Shown: positions 31,240 through 39,535, numbered from the stretch's first letter. The stretch: 64,000 bases of DNA from Achromobacter piechaudii NBRC 102461 (GCF_001571245.1 NZ_BCTK01000001.1:248001-312000); one strand, 5' to 3'. Notes: generated from the sequence alone by a model not told the origin. Made by a program: numbers and translations.

Positions 31240-32877
31240 TCAGGCGCGCGGGGACTGGCCCAGGATGCGGCCCGCCGCCACCACGCCCCACCAGGATGCT
31301 TCCTCGAAAACGGAATAGCCCGACAGGTCCGCATGCGCAAAGAGCAAGGGTCCGTCCACTTCACGCAGCGCAGCCAACCCTGCATTGGACAGGTAGCCGC
31401 ACAGCGGCGAGGCCATCGCATGGCCGCGCACGGTGATGTCGAGCCGGCGCGCGTGGCGCCAGAATTCCTTGCCGTAGGCGGCGATCAGGTCAGCGGAGGC
31501 TTCGTCGCGCAGCGCTTGCGGACTGGCCGTGGTGAGCCATTGCCGCACCGCTTGCGGCGATTGCCCGCTTAACGCGTCATACGCCGTGAAGACCGAGCGC
31601 GGCGAGCGCGCCACGCGCAGCAGTTGGTGCGTGGACACCACATAGCCCAGCGCGCGGCCGTCGTACACCACGTTGTCCCAGGACAGCGGCTCGCCCGGCG
31701 CTTCCAGCGGATAGCCTTCCAACAGGAAATTGGACACGAGCCAGGGCGCGTGCGCCGACGCGTGCACGGCGGGGTCATAGCCGTAGGCGCGGATGTCGGG
31801 TAACAGGCGTTGCGCCACGAACAAGGGCATGGCGCAAACGGTGCGCCGGCTTTGCAGCGTATAGGCGCGGGGCTCGGCGTCCGACGTCAGGCAAGTGCTT
31901 ATGGGGCCGGTGGGTGTTTCGGCGATGCGCACCGCCGTGCCGGCCATGAGCCAGCGCGTGTGCCCCAGCCTGGCGTCGATAGCCTGGCGCATGCGTTCGG
32001 CCAGCACCGACAGTCCGCCCGGCCACGTCAGCACCGCGCCTTCAGCCGCGTTGGCGGCGTGGCCGTCGCGGCTCGCGAAGTAATGCAGGCCCGCCCAGGC
32101 CGAGACCACGTCATAGCCTGCGCCGTAGTCATCGCGGCAGCAGTAGTTCAGGTACCAGTGCAGCGCGGGCGAGGTATAGCCTTCGCGTTCCAGCCATTGC
32201 TTGAAGGTGATCTGGTCCAGCGCGCGCCAGGCGGGGTCTTGCGAGGACAGCACGATCGGGATGCTGAACACCCGCCGCCCGTCATTGCCCAGCTGCGTAT
32301 GCAGGCGTTCGATGTACGCCAGGAAGCGGTGGTGCTGCGCCAGGTCGGCATCGGACAGGCCGGTCATGGGCAGCAGGCTGTCTTCCCAGCGGCCGTTGCG
32401 CAGCAGGCGTTCGGCGGGCGAGTGGACCAGGACGGTCTCGTCATACACGGGACGTGCATCGCCCGCGCCGCTTTCGATGATGCCGAAGTCGGCCAGCATC
32501 TCGCGCACGTGGCTGGACGCCATCGAAGGCAGCGGCAGGTAGTGCGCGCCCAGCGGAAAGTGCAGTTCGTCCTGCTGGCCGGATGCGGCGTTGCCGGCGA
32601 ATTCCGGCCCCTGCACCACGACGAAGTCGGTGAACCCTTCGCGCGCCAGCTTCCAGGCGCAGGACAAGCCCGCCACGCCCGCGCCAAGAATCACGACCTC
32701 GTGCCGATGATGAGCGCTGGCGGCGGGCAGGGCGGCGCCGTCGCGCAAGGCGTGGCCCGCCTGCATCCCGGGGTAGGAAACGTTGGCCGGGGTTTCGACG
32801 ATGCGCTGCCGGTAGTAGCCGGCGGTGCCGGCGACCGCCGCAGTGGCCGCGCCCAGTAGAAAGCTGCGGCGGCGCAT
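31240..32877 (-). CDS. Tat-exported FAD-dependent amine oxidase-like protein
   Basis: The 545-residue flavoprotein begins with a twin-arginine signal (MRRRSFLLGAATAAVAG). The dinucleotide-binding motif EVVILGAGVAGLSCAWKLA (about residues 60-78) follows, so the flavin domain should be periplasmic after folding in the cytoplasm. Family members are amine oxidase or phytoene desaturase-like; a polyamine-type substrate is suggested by context. ATG at 32877 overlaps the stop of the membrane spermidine synthase gene by one base (TGATG), so the two are translationally coupled. Orientation is divergent from the DUF350-SPFH-SpeD arm. Exact reaction unknown. Confidence 0.82.
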   Translation of the reverse strand: MRRRSFLLGAATAAVAGTAGYYRQRIVETPANVSYPGMQAGHALRDGAALPAASAHHRHEVVILGAGVAGLSCAWKLAREGFTDFVVVQGPEFAGNAASGQQDELHFPLGAHYLPLPSMASSHVREMLADFGIIESGAGDARPVYDETVLVHSPAERLLRNGRWEDSLLPMTGLSDADLAQHHRFLAYIERLHTQLGNDGRRVFSIPIVLSSQDPAWRALDQITFKQWLEREGYTSPALHWYLNYCCRDDYGAGYDVVSAWAGLHYFASRDGHAANAAEGAVLTWPGGLSVLAERMRQAIDARLGHTRWLMAGTAVRIAETPTGPISTCLTSDAEPRAYTLQSRRTVCAMPLFVAQRLLPDIRAYGYDPAVHASAHAPWLVSNFLLEGYPLEAPGEPLSWDNVVYDGRALGYVVSTHQLLRVARSPRSVFTAYDALSGQSPQAVRQWLTTASPQALRDEASADLIAAYGKEFWRHARRLDITVRGHAMASPLCGYLSNAGLAALREVDGPLLFAHADLSGYSVFEEASWWGVVAAGRILGQSPRA

Positions 32878-34388
32878 CAGCGGATGACCTTGCGCCAGTC
32901 CTCGTCGAAATAGCGCACGAGCGACTGCTCATTCAAGCGGTTGGGCGGCATCGCCAGCGCCGGCATGTCGGCCGGGAAGTGAAACAGTTCGCGCGTGGTG
33001 GCCGGGTCCAGGTAGCGCGTGGGCACGGTGATCTTGTCGGGCGGCGTGTAGTCGCGGCGCTTGCTGGCCAGGATGAAGCCCCAGTCGCCGAAGGACGGCA
33101 CATAGGTGTGATACGGCCAGGTGTTCAGGCCGGCTTCCTTCAAGGTGGCGTCCACGCTCCAGAACGAGCGCGGCGCAAAGTAGGGCGAGGTGGACTGGAT
33201 CACCATGTAGCCGTTTTCCGCCAGGTGGCGCGCCATCAGGTGATAGACGGGCACGGAATACAGGCGGCCCAGGCCGAAGTTGGACGGGTCGGGAAAGTCC
33301 ACCACGATGAAGTCATAGACCTCGGCGTGCGTTTCCAGCCAACGCCCGGCGTCGTCGTTGATGACTGTGACGCGCGGATCCTTGAGCGAGCCCTGGTTAA
33401 GCGCCACCAACGGCGCGGAGCGCGAGAACAGACCGGTCATCGCCGGGTCCAGATCCACCAGCGTGATGTGTTCGATGTGCTTGTACTTGAGGATTTCGCG
33501 CACCGCCAGGCCGTCGCCGCCGCCCAGCACCAACACGTTGCGCGCCCACGGCAGCGCCTGCAAGCCCGGGTGCACCAGCGACTCGTGATAACGATGCTCG
33601 TCGCGCGACGAGAATTGCAGGTTGTTGTTGATGTACAGGCGCAGGTCGTCGTGCCATTGCGTGACCACCAGACGTTGGTACGGCGTGGTTTCGGCATGCA
33701 CGACGTCGTCGCCGTACAGCCCCTTTTCGGCCCAGGCGGTCATCGACGTGGAATAGATGAAGCCCATCGCCAGAAAGCCGATCACCACGCAGGCGCGGAT
33801 GGCCTTTTCACCGGGCCGGCGCACCTCGGCGCGAAACAGCCAGGTGGTCCACAAGGCGACGCTGGCGTTCAGGATGCCGAACAGGAAGCTGGTGCGCAGC
33901 AGGCCCAGCTTGGGCGCGAGCAACAGCGGAAAGATCAGCGATACGGCCAGTGCGCCCAGGTAGTCGAAGGTCAGCACGCGGCTGACGATCTCGCGGAACT
34001 CGGCCTTGCGCTGGTTGAACACGCGCATCACCAGCGGTATCTCCATGCCGACCATCAGGCCGATGACGAAGACGCCCACATACAGCGCCGCGCGAAAGGG
34101 CGCGGACAACCACGCAAAGACCAGGAACAGGACGGCCGCCGAGACGCCACCCAGAAGCGCCACCAGCAGTTCAACGTCGATGAACCGATTCAAAACGTCT
34201 TCGTCTTTTACATATTTTGACAACCACGAGCCGATGCCCATGGCGAACAAATAGCAGCCGATGACGGACGAGAACTGAAGGATCGAATCGCCCAGTAAAT
34301 AGCTGGCCAGCGCGCTGCTGATGAGCTCATAGCCCAAACCGCAGGAAGCAACGATCAATACCGATAGGATGAGAACGCGGTCGCGCAT
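32877..34388 (-). CDS. Spermidine synthase domain fused to a seven-helix membrane domain
   Basis: The 503-residue protein has about seven membrane helices in residues 5-215 and then a soluble spermidine-synthase (aminopropyltransferase) domain. Its motifs are VLVLGGGDGLAVREIL (285-300), LVDLDP (310-315), NDDAG (344-348) and VVDFPDPSNFG (362-372); QFSSRDEHRYHESLVHP (258-274) also matches the family. It should transfer aminopropyl groups from decarboxylated AdoMet, made by the SpeD encoded in the divergent arm, to an amine at the inner membrane. The acceptor is unknown. Start at 34388 gives MRDRVLILSV. Strong coupling with the FAD protein gene follows. Confidence 0.88.
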   Translation of the reverse strand: MRDRVLILSVLIVASCGLGYELISSALASYLLGDSILQFSSVIGCYLFAMGIGSWLSKYVKDEDVLNRFIDVELLVALLGGVSAAVLFLVFAWLSAPFRAALYVGVFVIGLMVGMEIPLVMRVFNQRKAEFREIVSRVLTFDYLGALAVSLIFPLLLAPKLGLLRTSFLFGILNASVALWTTWLFRAEVRRPGEKAIRACVVIGFLAMGFIYSTSMTAWAEKGLYGDDVVHAETTPYQRLVVTQWHDDLRLYINNNLQFSSRDEHRYHESLVHPGLQALPWARNVLVLGGGDGLAVREILKYKHIEHITLVDLDPAMTGLFSRSAPLVALNQGSLKDPRVTVINDDAGRWLETHAEVYDFIVVDFPDPSNFGLGRLYSVPVYHLMARHLAENGYMVIQSTSPYFAPRSFWSVDATLKEAGLNTWPYHTYVPSFGDWGFILASKRRDYTPPDKITVPTRYLDPATTRELFHFPADMPALAMPPNRLNEQSLVRYFDEDWRKVIR

Positions 34389-34415
34389 TGAGGTGTCCGG
34401 GGCGAAAAATGCGTT

Positions 34416-34447
34416 CGCAGTATATCGAACGCCGCGTATATACTGCG
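34416..34447. promoter_or_regulatory. Perfect inverted repeat in the divergent promoter of the polyamine/SPFH locus
   Basis: CGCAGTATAT (34416-34425) and ATATACTGCG (34438-34447) are exact reverse complements separated by 12 bp. Each arm carries TATACT on one strand, so overlapping divergent -10 elements and an operator are plausible. The rightward ribosome-binding site (AGGAGG, 34455-34460) is close, so the leader would be short. No -35 consensus is evident. Confidence 0.6.
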
Positions 34448-34466
34448 CGCAATTAGGAGGGTGGCA

Positions 34467-34865
34467 ATGGGAGAAGCAATGCATCCGGCGGTGACCTATC
34501 TGATCTACATCGCCTCGGCGCTTGTCATGCTGGGCGTGTTCACCGCGGTCTATACCGCCGTGACCCGCTACAAGGAATTCGATCTGATCCGCGAAGGCAA
34601 CATCGCCGCGGTGCTCTCTTATGGCGGCGCGTTGGTGGGGTTCAGCCTGACCTTGTGTTCCAGCATTGCCGTGCATGCCAGCTTCGTGATGTTCCTGGTC
34701 TGGGGCGTGGCCGCCATGCTGGTCCAGATCGTCGTGTATGTCGTGGTCAACAAGGCCATTGACGGCATGAACGACGCCATCGAACAAAACAATATCGCCA
34801 TGGGCGGCCTGATCGGTTCGATCTCGCTGGCCGCCGGCATCGTGAACGCGGCCTGCCTGACCTGA
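34467..34865 (+). CDS. DUF350 family four-helix membrane protein
   Basis: The 132-residue inner-membrane protein has four hydrophobic segments (about residues 5-30, 46-68, 72-94 and 107-131), matching DUF350 (the YjfL family). DUF350 genes recur next to spermidine synthase or glutathionylspermidine synthase-like genes and PspA/SPFH-type stress proteins; function is unknown. AGGAGG (34455-34460) is 6 bp before the ATG at 34467; a GTG at 34461 is also possible. It is the first gene of the rightward arm and is followed by the SPFH protein after 41 bp. Confidence 0.82.
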   Translation: MGEAMHPAVTYLIYIASALVMLGVFTAVYTAVTRYKEFDLIREGNIAAVLSYGGALVGFSLTLCSSIAVHASFVMFLVWGVAAMLVQIVVYVVVNKAIDGMNDAIEQNNIAMGGLIGSISLAAGIVNAACLT

Positions 34866-34906
34866 AGGCAGCCGGCAAAATCCCATCCGACACGGGAGGA
34901 CTTTTC

Positions 34907-35935
34907 ATGAGTCTCGGTTCGTTTATCCGCAAGCAGTTCATCGACATCCTGCAATGGAACGAAGATCGCGACGGCGTGCTCGCCTGGCGCCATCCGATGC
35001 AGGACTTTGAAATCCAGTACGGCGCCAGCCTGACGGTGCGTGAGTCGCAGATGGCGGTGTTCGTCAACGAAGGCAAGGTGGCCGACGTGTTCGGCCCCGG
35101 CATGTACAAGCTGACGACGCAGACGCTGCCGGTCCTGACCTACCTGAAGAATTGGGACAAGCTGTTCGAGTCGCCCTTCAAGTCGGACGTGATCTTTTTC
35201 AGCACGCGCCTGCAATTGGGCCGGCGCTGGGGCACGGCGCAGCCGGTCACGCTGCGCGACAGCGAATTCGGCATGGTGCGGCTGCGCGCGTTCGGCGTGT
35301 ACTCGTATCAGATCTCGGACCCCGCCAAGTTCTACCGCGAAATCAGCGGCACGCGCGACGAATACACGGTGGACGACCTGGAAGCGCAACTGCGCAACAT
35401 GGTGGTGGCCGCCATGACCACGGCGCTGGGCGGTTCGAAGGTGCCGTTCCTGGACATCGCGGGCAACCAGGGCTTGATGTCGCAGAGCATCAGCGAGCAG
35501 CTGGCCCCGGTGTTCGACCGCTACGGCGTCAAGCTGGACAACTTCACGGTTGAAAACGTGTCGCTGCCCGAAGAGCTGCAAAAGGCGCTGGACACGCGTA
35601 TTTCGATGGGCATGGCCGGCGACCTGGGCAAGTTCACGCAGTACCAGACCGCCACGTCGATTCCGTTGGCTGCGCAGAACGAAGGCGGCATCGCGGGCAT
35701 CGGCGCGGGGTTGGCGGCGGGCGCGGCGCTGGGACAGACCATGGCGGCGGGCTTGACGGCGGGGCAGGGCCAAGCCGGCCAGGCCGCGCCAGCCGCAGCA
35801 GCCACGCCGGCCGCCGCGGGCGCGGATCCCGTCGCGCGCTTGCAGCAGTTGAAAGACCTGCTGGACAAAGGATTGATCACCGCCGCCGATTACGACACGG
35901 CCAAGGCGGAAGTGCTGAAGAAATTAACCAGCTAA
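34907..35935 (+). CDS. SPFH-domain protein (YdjI/virion-core-like) with C-terminal SHOCT-like motif
   Basis: The 342-residue protein has an SPFH/Band-7-like core (about residues 20-230; ESQMAVFVNEGKVADVFGPG is typical) and no membrane helix. A flexible Ala/Gly-rich linker (about 250-310) follows, then a short SHOCT-like tail (RLQQLKDLLDKGLITAADYD, about 314-333). In Bacillus the related YdjI is recruited to the membrane by zinc-ribbon and other YdjGH proteins. Here the neighbours DUF350 and zinc-ribbon/DUF4178 would be candidates for that role. GGGAGGA precedes the ATG. It should scaffold at the inner membrane. Confidence 0.85.
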   Translation: MSLGSFIRKQFIDILQWNEDRDGVLAWRHPMQDFEIQYGASLTVRESQMAVFVNEGKVADVFGPGMYKLTTQTLPVLTYLKNWDKLFESPFKSDVIFFSTRLQLGRRWGTAQPVTLRDSEFGMVRLRAFGVYSYQISDPAKFYREISGTRDEYTVDDLEAQLRNMVVAAMTTALGGSKVPFLDIAGNQGLMSQSISEQLAPVFDRYGVKLDNFTVENVSLPEELQKALDTRISMGMAGDLGKFTQYQTATSIPLAAQNEGGIAGIGAGLAAGAALGQTMAAGLTAGQGQAGQAAPAAAATPAAAGADPVARLQQLKDLLDKGLITAADYDTAKAEVLKKLTS

Positions 35936-35941
35936 GGCCCC

Positions 35942-37411
35942 ATGCAGCAGGTTCTGTGTCCGCAGTGCGGCGCCCCGGTCAAGTTCACGTCCACCGCCTC
36001 GGTCATGGCGGTTTGCGGCGCATGCCGCAGCACCTTGCTCAAAGACGCGGAATCGGTCAAGCGCATCGGCGAAATGGCCGACGTGCTGGAAGACTATTCG
36101 CCGCTGTGTCTGGGCGCGGCGGGCAGCTTTGACGGCAAGCGTTTCGATGTCATCGGCCGCATCCAGTTGCGCTATGACGACGGCTTCTGGAACGAGTGGT
36201 ACGTCTGGTTCGAGGACGGTTCGGACGGCTGGCTGTCGGACGCCTCGGGCCAGTACGCCGTTACGCGGCGGCGCAAGGTCAAGTCCACGCAGGGCATGCC
36301 GGCGTTTGCCGACATCGCACCCGGCGATGAGCTCAAGCTGGACGGCCAGCGCTTCGTGGCCTCGGACATTCGGCGTGCGCAGGCGGGCGGCGCGCAAGGC
36401 GAATTGCCCTTCGTGCCGGGCGATGGCTGGGAAGCCAAGGTGGCGGACTTTCGCAGCCTGGACGCCTTTCTCACGCTGGATTTTTCCGACGCGCCCGAAC
36501 CCGAGCTGTACATCGGTAAGGCCTTTGACCTGTCCGCCATGCAGGCTGCCAGCCTGCGCACCAATGAACAGGTCGAGGAGACTTTGGGCCGTTTTCGCGG
36601 CCAGATCAAGGCGCTGGACTGCCCCAATTGCGGCGCGCCGATCAGCTTCGTGGCGGCCATGGCCACCCACGTGGTGTGCCCGTCCTGCGCGGCCGCCGTG
36701 GATTGTTCCGGGCCCACCGCCCAGGTGATCGAAAAGGCGCGCAAGCTCAAATCCATCACCACCACCTTGTCGCTGGGCGCGGTGGCCAAGATCGACGGCG
36801 CCAGCTATACCCTGATCGGCCTGATGAAATGCGCCGACCCCGATCCCGAAGAGCCGTCGGACTGGGTCGAATACCTGCTGTTCAATCCGGCCAAGGGCTT
36901 TATCTGGCTGGTGGAAACCGACGAAGGCTGGGAGCGGGTGCAGGTGTGCGACACCTGGCCCAGCCTGAACAACGCGACCAGCGTGCGCTGGCGCTCGAAG
37001 CTGTACCAGAAACTGTACGACTACACCTCGCGCGTCGAGGTGCCGCTGGGCGCGTTCAACTGGCGCGTCAAGGCGGGCGACACCACCAAGATCACCGACT
37101 ACAAGGCCGGCACGCTCAAGCTCACGCGTGAGCAGGGTGAAGCGGAACTCGGGTGGTCGGCGGCGGCCCCGGTGGCGCCGGCCCAGCTGGCCGAGTGGTT
37201 TGGCGACCCGCTGCTGGCCAAGCAGAAAGCCATGCCGATGGGCGGCAAGCGGGGCGGCTACGCCAAGTGGGCATGGATCGCCACGATCGGCATGGTGTTC
37301 CTGAACCTGGGCAACATCCTGAACGGCCGTTTCATCCCGATCCTGATCGGGCTGGCCTTCTTGTGGTTACCCGCCAAGATGGCGGACAAGCTTTCCGGAA
37401 AGGACGACTAG
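35942..37411 (+). CDS. Duplicated zinc-ribbon/DUF4178 membrane protein
   Basis: The 489-residue protein contains two copies of a zinc ribbon plus DUF4178 module. Ribbon 1 has Cys6, Cys9, Cys25 and Cys28; ribbon 2 has Cys227, Cys230, Cys246 and Cys249, with identical C-x2-C-x15-C-x2-C spacing. DUF4178-like regions follow at about 50-200 and 270-420. A C-terminal membrane hairpin (about 437-478, WAWIATIGMVFLNLGNIL) anchors it. It starts 6 bp after the SPFH gene, so it is co-translated. It is probably a membrane adaptor for the SPFH protein; no enzyme motif is seen. Confidence 0.82.
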   Translation: MQQVLCPQCGAPVKFTSTASVMAVCGACRSTLLKDAESVKRIGEMADVLEDYSPLCLGAAGSFDGKRFDVIGRIQLRYDDGFWNEWYVWFEDGSDGWLSDASGQYAVTRRRKVKSTQGMPAFADIAPGDELKLDGQRFVASDIRRAQAGGAQGELPFVPGDGWEAKVADFRSLDAFLTLDFSDAPEPELYIGKAFDLSAMQAASLRTNEQVEETLGRFRGQIKALDCPNCGAPISFVAAMATHVVCPSCAAAVDCSGPTAQVIEKARKLKSITTTLSLGAVAKIDGASYTLIGLMKCADPDPEEPSDWVEYLLFNPAKGFIWLVETDEGWERVQVCDTWPSLNNATSVRWRSKLYQKLYDYTSRVEVPLGAFNWRVKAGDTTKITDYKAGTLKLTREQGEAELGWSAAAPVAPAQLAEWFGDPLLAKQKAMPMGGKRGGYAKWAWIATIGMVFLNLGNILNGRFIPILIGLAFLWLPAKMADKLSGKDD

Positions 37412-37415
37412 GACG

Positions 37416-37592
37416 ATGGGCAAGTTCCTGTATGGCGTGTACGCCTTGGTGGTGGTGCTGGCGACCACGGGCGCGAGTTCGCCCGGCGTGCGCATGGTCG
37501 GCGGGGGAGGCAGCAGCTCAAGCAGTAGCAGCAGCTGGGGCAGCAGCTCGTCGGGCAGTTCGGGCTGGTCCTCGGGCGGGTCGCACAAGTGA
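37416..37592 (+). CDS. 58-residue Ser/Gly-rich small protein with hydrophobic N-terminus
   Basis: The frame begins at ATG 37416, 4 bp after the DUF4178 stop, and ends at TGA 37590-37592, which overlaps the GTG start of speD. The protein starts with a hydrophobic segment (FLYGVYALVVVLATTGA, about residues 4-20) and ends in a low-complexity Ser/Gly/Trp tail (eight Ser in a row at 33-40, then WGSSSSGSSGWSSGGSHK). It may be secreted or membrane-anchored. Perfect coupling on both sides and codon-consistent sequence support it as a gene, although it is short. Similar Ser/Gly tails occur in YgcG-like membrane proteins. Function unknown. Confidence 0.7.
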   Translation: MGKFLYGVYALVVVLATTGASSPGVRMVGGGGSSSSSSSSWGSSSSGSSGWSSGGSHK

Positions 37593-37939
37593 TCGTGCAT
37601 GATTGCGCCGGCCGCCACGTGCTGGCCGATTTTCGCGGCGTGGCCGCCGACCGGCTGACCGACGCCGAGGCGCTGCAAGCGCAATTGGTCGCGGCGGCGA
37701 AGGCGGCCGGCGCGCAGGTATTGAGCGCGCATTTCCATCACTTTGGCGAAGGCGCGGGCGTGACCGGCGTGGTCATGTTGAGCGAATCGCACATCAGCAT
37801 TCATTCCTGGCCGGAACACGGCTTCGCGGCGCTGGACATCTTCATGTGCGGCGCGGCGCAGCCCGAGCTGGCGCTGGCCAGCCTGCGCGACGCGCTGGCG
37901 CCCGCCACGGTCAAGGTCACCTCCGTCGCGCGCGGCTGA
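37589..37939 (+). CDS. speD: S-adenosylmethionine decarboxylase, prokaryotic class
   Basis: The 116-residue proenzyme is a small bacterial AdoMet decarboxylase. LSESHISIHSWPEHGFAALD contains the self-cleavage site, Glu66-Ser67, which makes the pyruvoyl group, His72 and, further on, catalytic Cys87 (DIFMCG). It makes decarboxylated AdoMet, the aminopropyl donor for spermidine-type synthases. GTG start at 37589 overlaps the previous stop (GTGA). Its presence at the end of the DUF350-SPFH-DUF4178 operon, opposite a membrane spermidine synthase, indicates a dedicated polyamine-type product for this locus. Confidence 0.92.
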   Translation: MIVHDCAGRHVLADFRGVAADRLTDAEALQAQLVAAAKAAGAQVLSAHFHHFGEGAGVTGVVMLSESHISIHSWPEHGFAALDIFMCGAAQPELALASLRDALAPATVKVTSVARG

Positions 37940-37997
37940 ACGACGTTTTCCCTTTTTTTGATCTGGCGCAGTGGGCGGGTCGGCGCAAATTGACGGG

Positions 37998-38021
37998 CGC
38001 TATATACCTCTATATATTTCG
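37998..38021. promoter_or_regulatory. Putative ModE binding site upstream of modA
   Basis: CGCTATATA-N4-TATATATTTCG resembles the E. coli ModE site (CGTTATATA with an inverted TATATAACG). It lies 44 bp before the modA ATG. With molybdate bound, ModE normally represses modABC. Half-site spacing and the right arm deviate somewhat. Confidence 0.75.
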
Positions 38022-38065
38022 TTACCGCTATCGCTGTTTTTGCCCATCCGCTTCGAAGGAAGATC

Positions 38066-38824
38066 ATGTCTTGCAAACGTCCGCTGCTGGCGCTGTCCCT
38101 GGCGCTGTCCGCCCTCTGGAGCGCCGGCGTCCAGGCCGCCGATCTGGTTGTTTCCGCCGCCGCCAGCCTGACCAATGCGTTCAAGGACGTGGCCCAGGCC
38201 TATGAAAAGGAACACCCGGACACGCACGTCGTGCTGAATTTCGGCGCGTCCGACGTGCTGTTGCAGCAGATCGTGAAGGGCGCGCCCGCCGACGTATTCG
38301 CCTCGGCGGACCAGAAGGCGATGGACAAGGCGGTCGAGGAAAAGGCGGTCCGGCGCGATACCCGCGTGGACTTCGCGGCCAATCAGATCGTGCTGATCGT
38401 GCCCGAGGACAGCAAGGCGGGCATCACGTCCTTGAAGGACCTGACGCGCGATGACATCAAGCGCATCGCCTACGGCAACCCGGCATCGGTGCCGGTGGGC
38501 CGCTACACGCAGGGCGCGCTGGAGGCGGCCGGCTTGTGGAACGCCGTGCAGGCCAAGAGCGTGCTGGCGCAGAACGTGCGCCAAAGCCTGGACTACGTGG
38601 CGCGCGGCGAGGTGGACGCCGGCTTCGTGTTCGCCACCGACGCGGCCATCATGCCGGGCAAGGTCAAGGTGGCCTTGCGCGTGCCGTCGCAAACCCCGGT
38701 CACCTATCCGATCGCCGTGACGGCGCGCGAGCCGGCCGCCAAGGAAGCGCAGCGTTTCGTGGCGTATGTGTTGTCGCCGGCGGGTCAGGCGATTCTGTCG
38801 CGCTACGGTTTTCAACAGCCCTGA
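38066..38824 (+). CDS. modA: Molybdate ABC transporter substrate-binding protein
   Basis: The 252-residue periplasmic protein has a signal peptide (about residues 1-25, LLALSLALSALWSAGVQAA). The ModA fold follows, with VVSAAASLTNAFKDVAQAYE (about 28-47), NFGASDVLLQQI and PADVFASADQKAMD oxyanion-binding elements. GAAGGAAG lies before the ATG. It is the first gene of modABC, 24 bp ahead of modB, and has a ModE-like operator upstream. The operon supplies molybdate for molybdenum enzymes. Confidence 0.95.
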   Translation: MSCKRPLLALSLALSALWSAGVQAADLVVSAAASLTNAFKDVAQAYEKEHPDTHVVLNFGASDVLLQQIVKGAPADVFASADQKAMDKAVEEKAVRRDTRVDFAANQIVLIVPEDSKAGITSLKDLTRDDIKRIAYGNPASVPVGRYTQGALEAAGLWNAVQAKSVLAQNVRQSLDYVARGEVDAGFVFATDAAIMPGKVKVALRVPSQTPVTYPIAVTAREPAAKEAQRFVAYVLSPAGQAILSRYGFQQP

Positions 38825-38848
38825 CGCCTGGCCTGACGGCGCTTACCG

Positions 38849-39535
38849 ATGACTGATCCCGTATGGATCCCGTTGCTGCTGTCGCTGAAGGTGGCGGGCT
38901 GGGCCACTTTGCTGGCCACGCTGGCGGGCACCGCGGCGGCCTACGGCCTGTCGCGCTGGCGCTGGCCGGGGCGCGATCTGCTGGACGCGCTGCTGACCTT
39001 GCCGCTGGTGCTGCCACCTACCGTGCTGGGCTATTACCTGCTGGTGTTGCTGGGCCGGCGCGGCGTCATCGGCGAAGTGCTGGCCAAGTGGAACATCGAA
39101 CTGGTCTTCACCTGGCAGGGCGCGGTGATCGCCGCGTCCATCGTGGCGTTTCCGCTGGTGTTCAAGTCCGCGCGCGCCGCTTTCGAGAACGTGGATATCC
39201 AGCTTGAAAACGCGGCCCGCGTGTTGGGCGTGGGCGAGGTGGGCATCTTTTTCCGAGTGACGCTGCCTTTGGCGGCGCGCAGCATCCTGGCCGGCGTGCT
39301 GCTGGCGTTTGCCCGCGCGCTGGGCGAATTCGGCGCCACGCTGATGATCGCGGGCAACCTGCCGGGCCGCACGCAGACGCTGTCCGTGGCCATCTACGAA
39401 GCCGTGCAGGCGGGCGATGACCGTACCGCCAACCTGCTGGTGCTGGTGACCTCGATCACCTGCGTGGTGGTTCTGCTGGCGGCCGGCAAGCTCGTGCCCA
39501 AGGGCGCCAGCCTGCGCGATGGAGGCGGACGATGA
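38849..39535 (+). CDS. modB: Molybdate ABC transporter permease
   Basis: The 228-residue inner-membrane permease has about five to six helices and the EAA-type cytoplasmic loop (ENAARVLGVGEVGIFFRVTLP, read as ENAARVLGVG plus flanks, about residues 116-136). It starts with VWIPLLLSLKVAG, typical of ModB. Its stop overlaps the modC start by ATGA. It is the membrane channel of the molybdate transporter. Confidence 0.94.
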   Translation: MTDPVWIPLLLSLKVAGWATLLATLAGTAAAYGLSRWRWPGRDLLDALLTLPLVLPPTVLGYYLLVLLGRRGVIGEVLAKWNIELVFTWQGAVIAASIVAFPLVFKSARAAFENVDIQLENAARVLGVGEVGIFFRVTLPLAARSILAGVLLAFARALGEFGATLMIAGNLPGRTQTLSVAIYEAVQAGDDRTANLLVLVTSITCVVVLLAAGKLVPKGASLRDGGGR

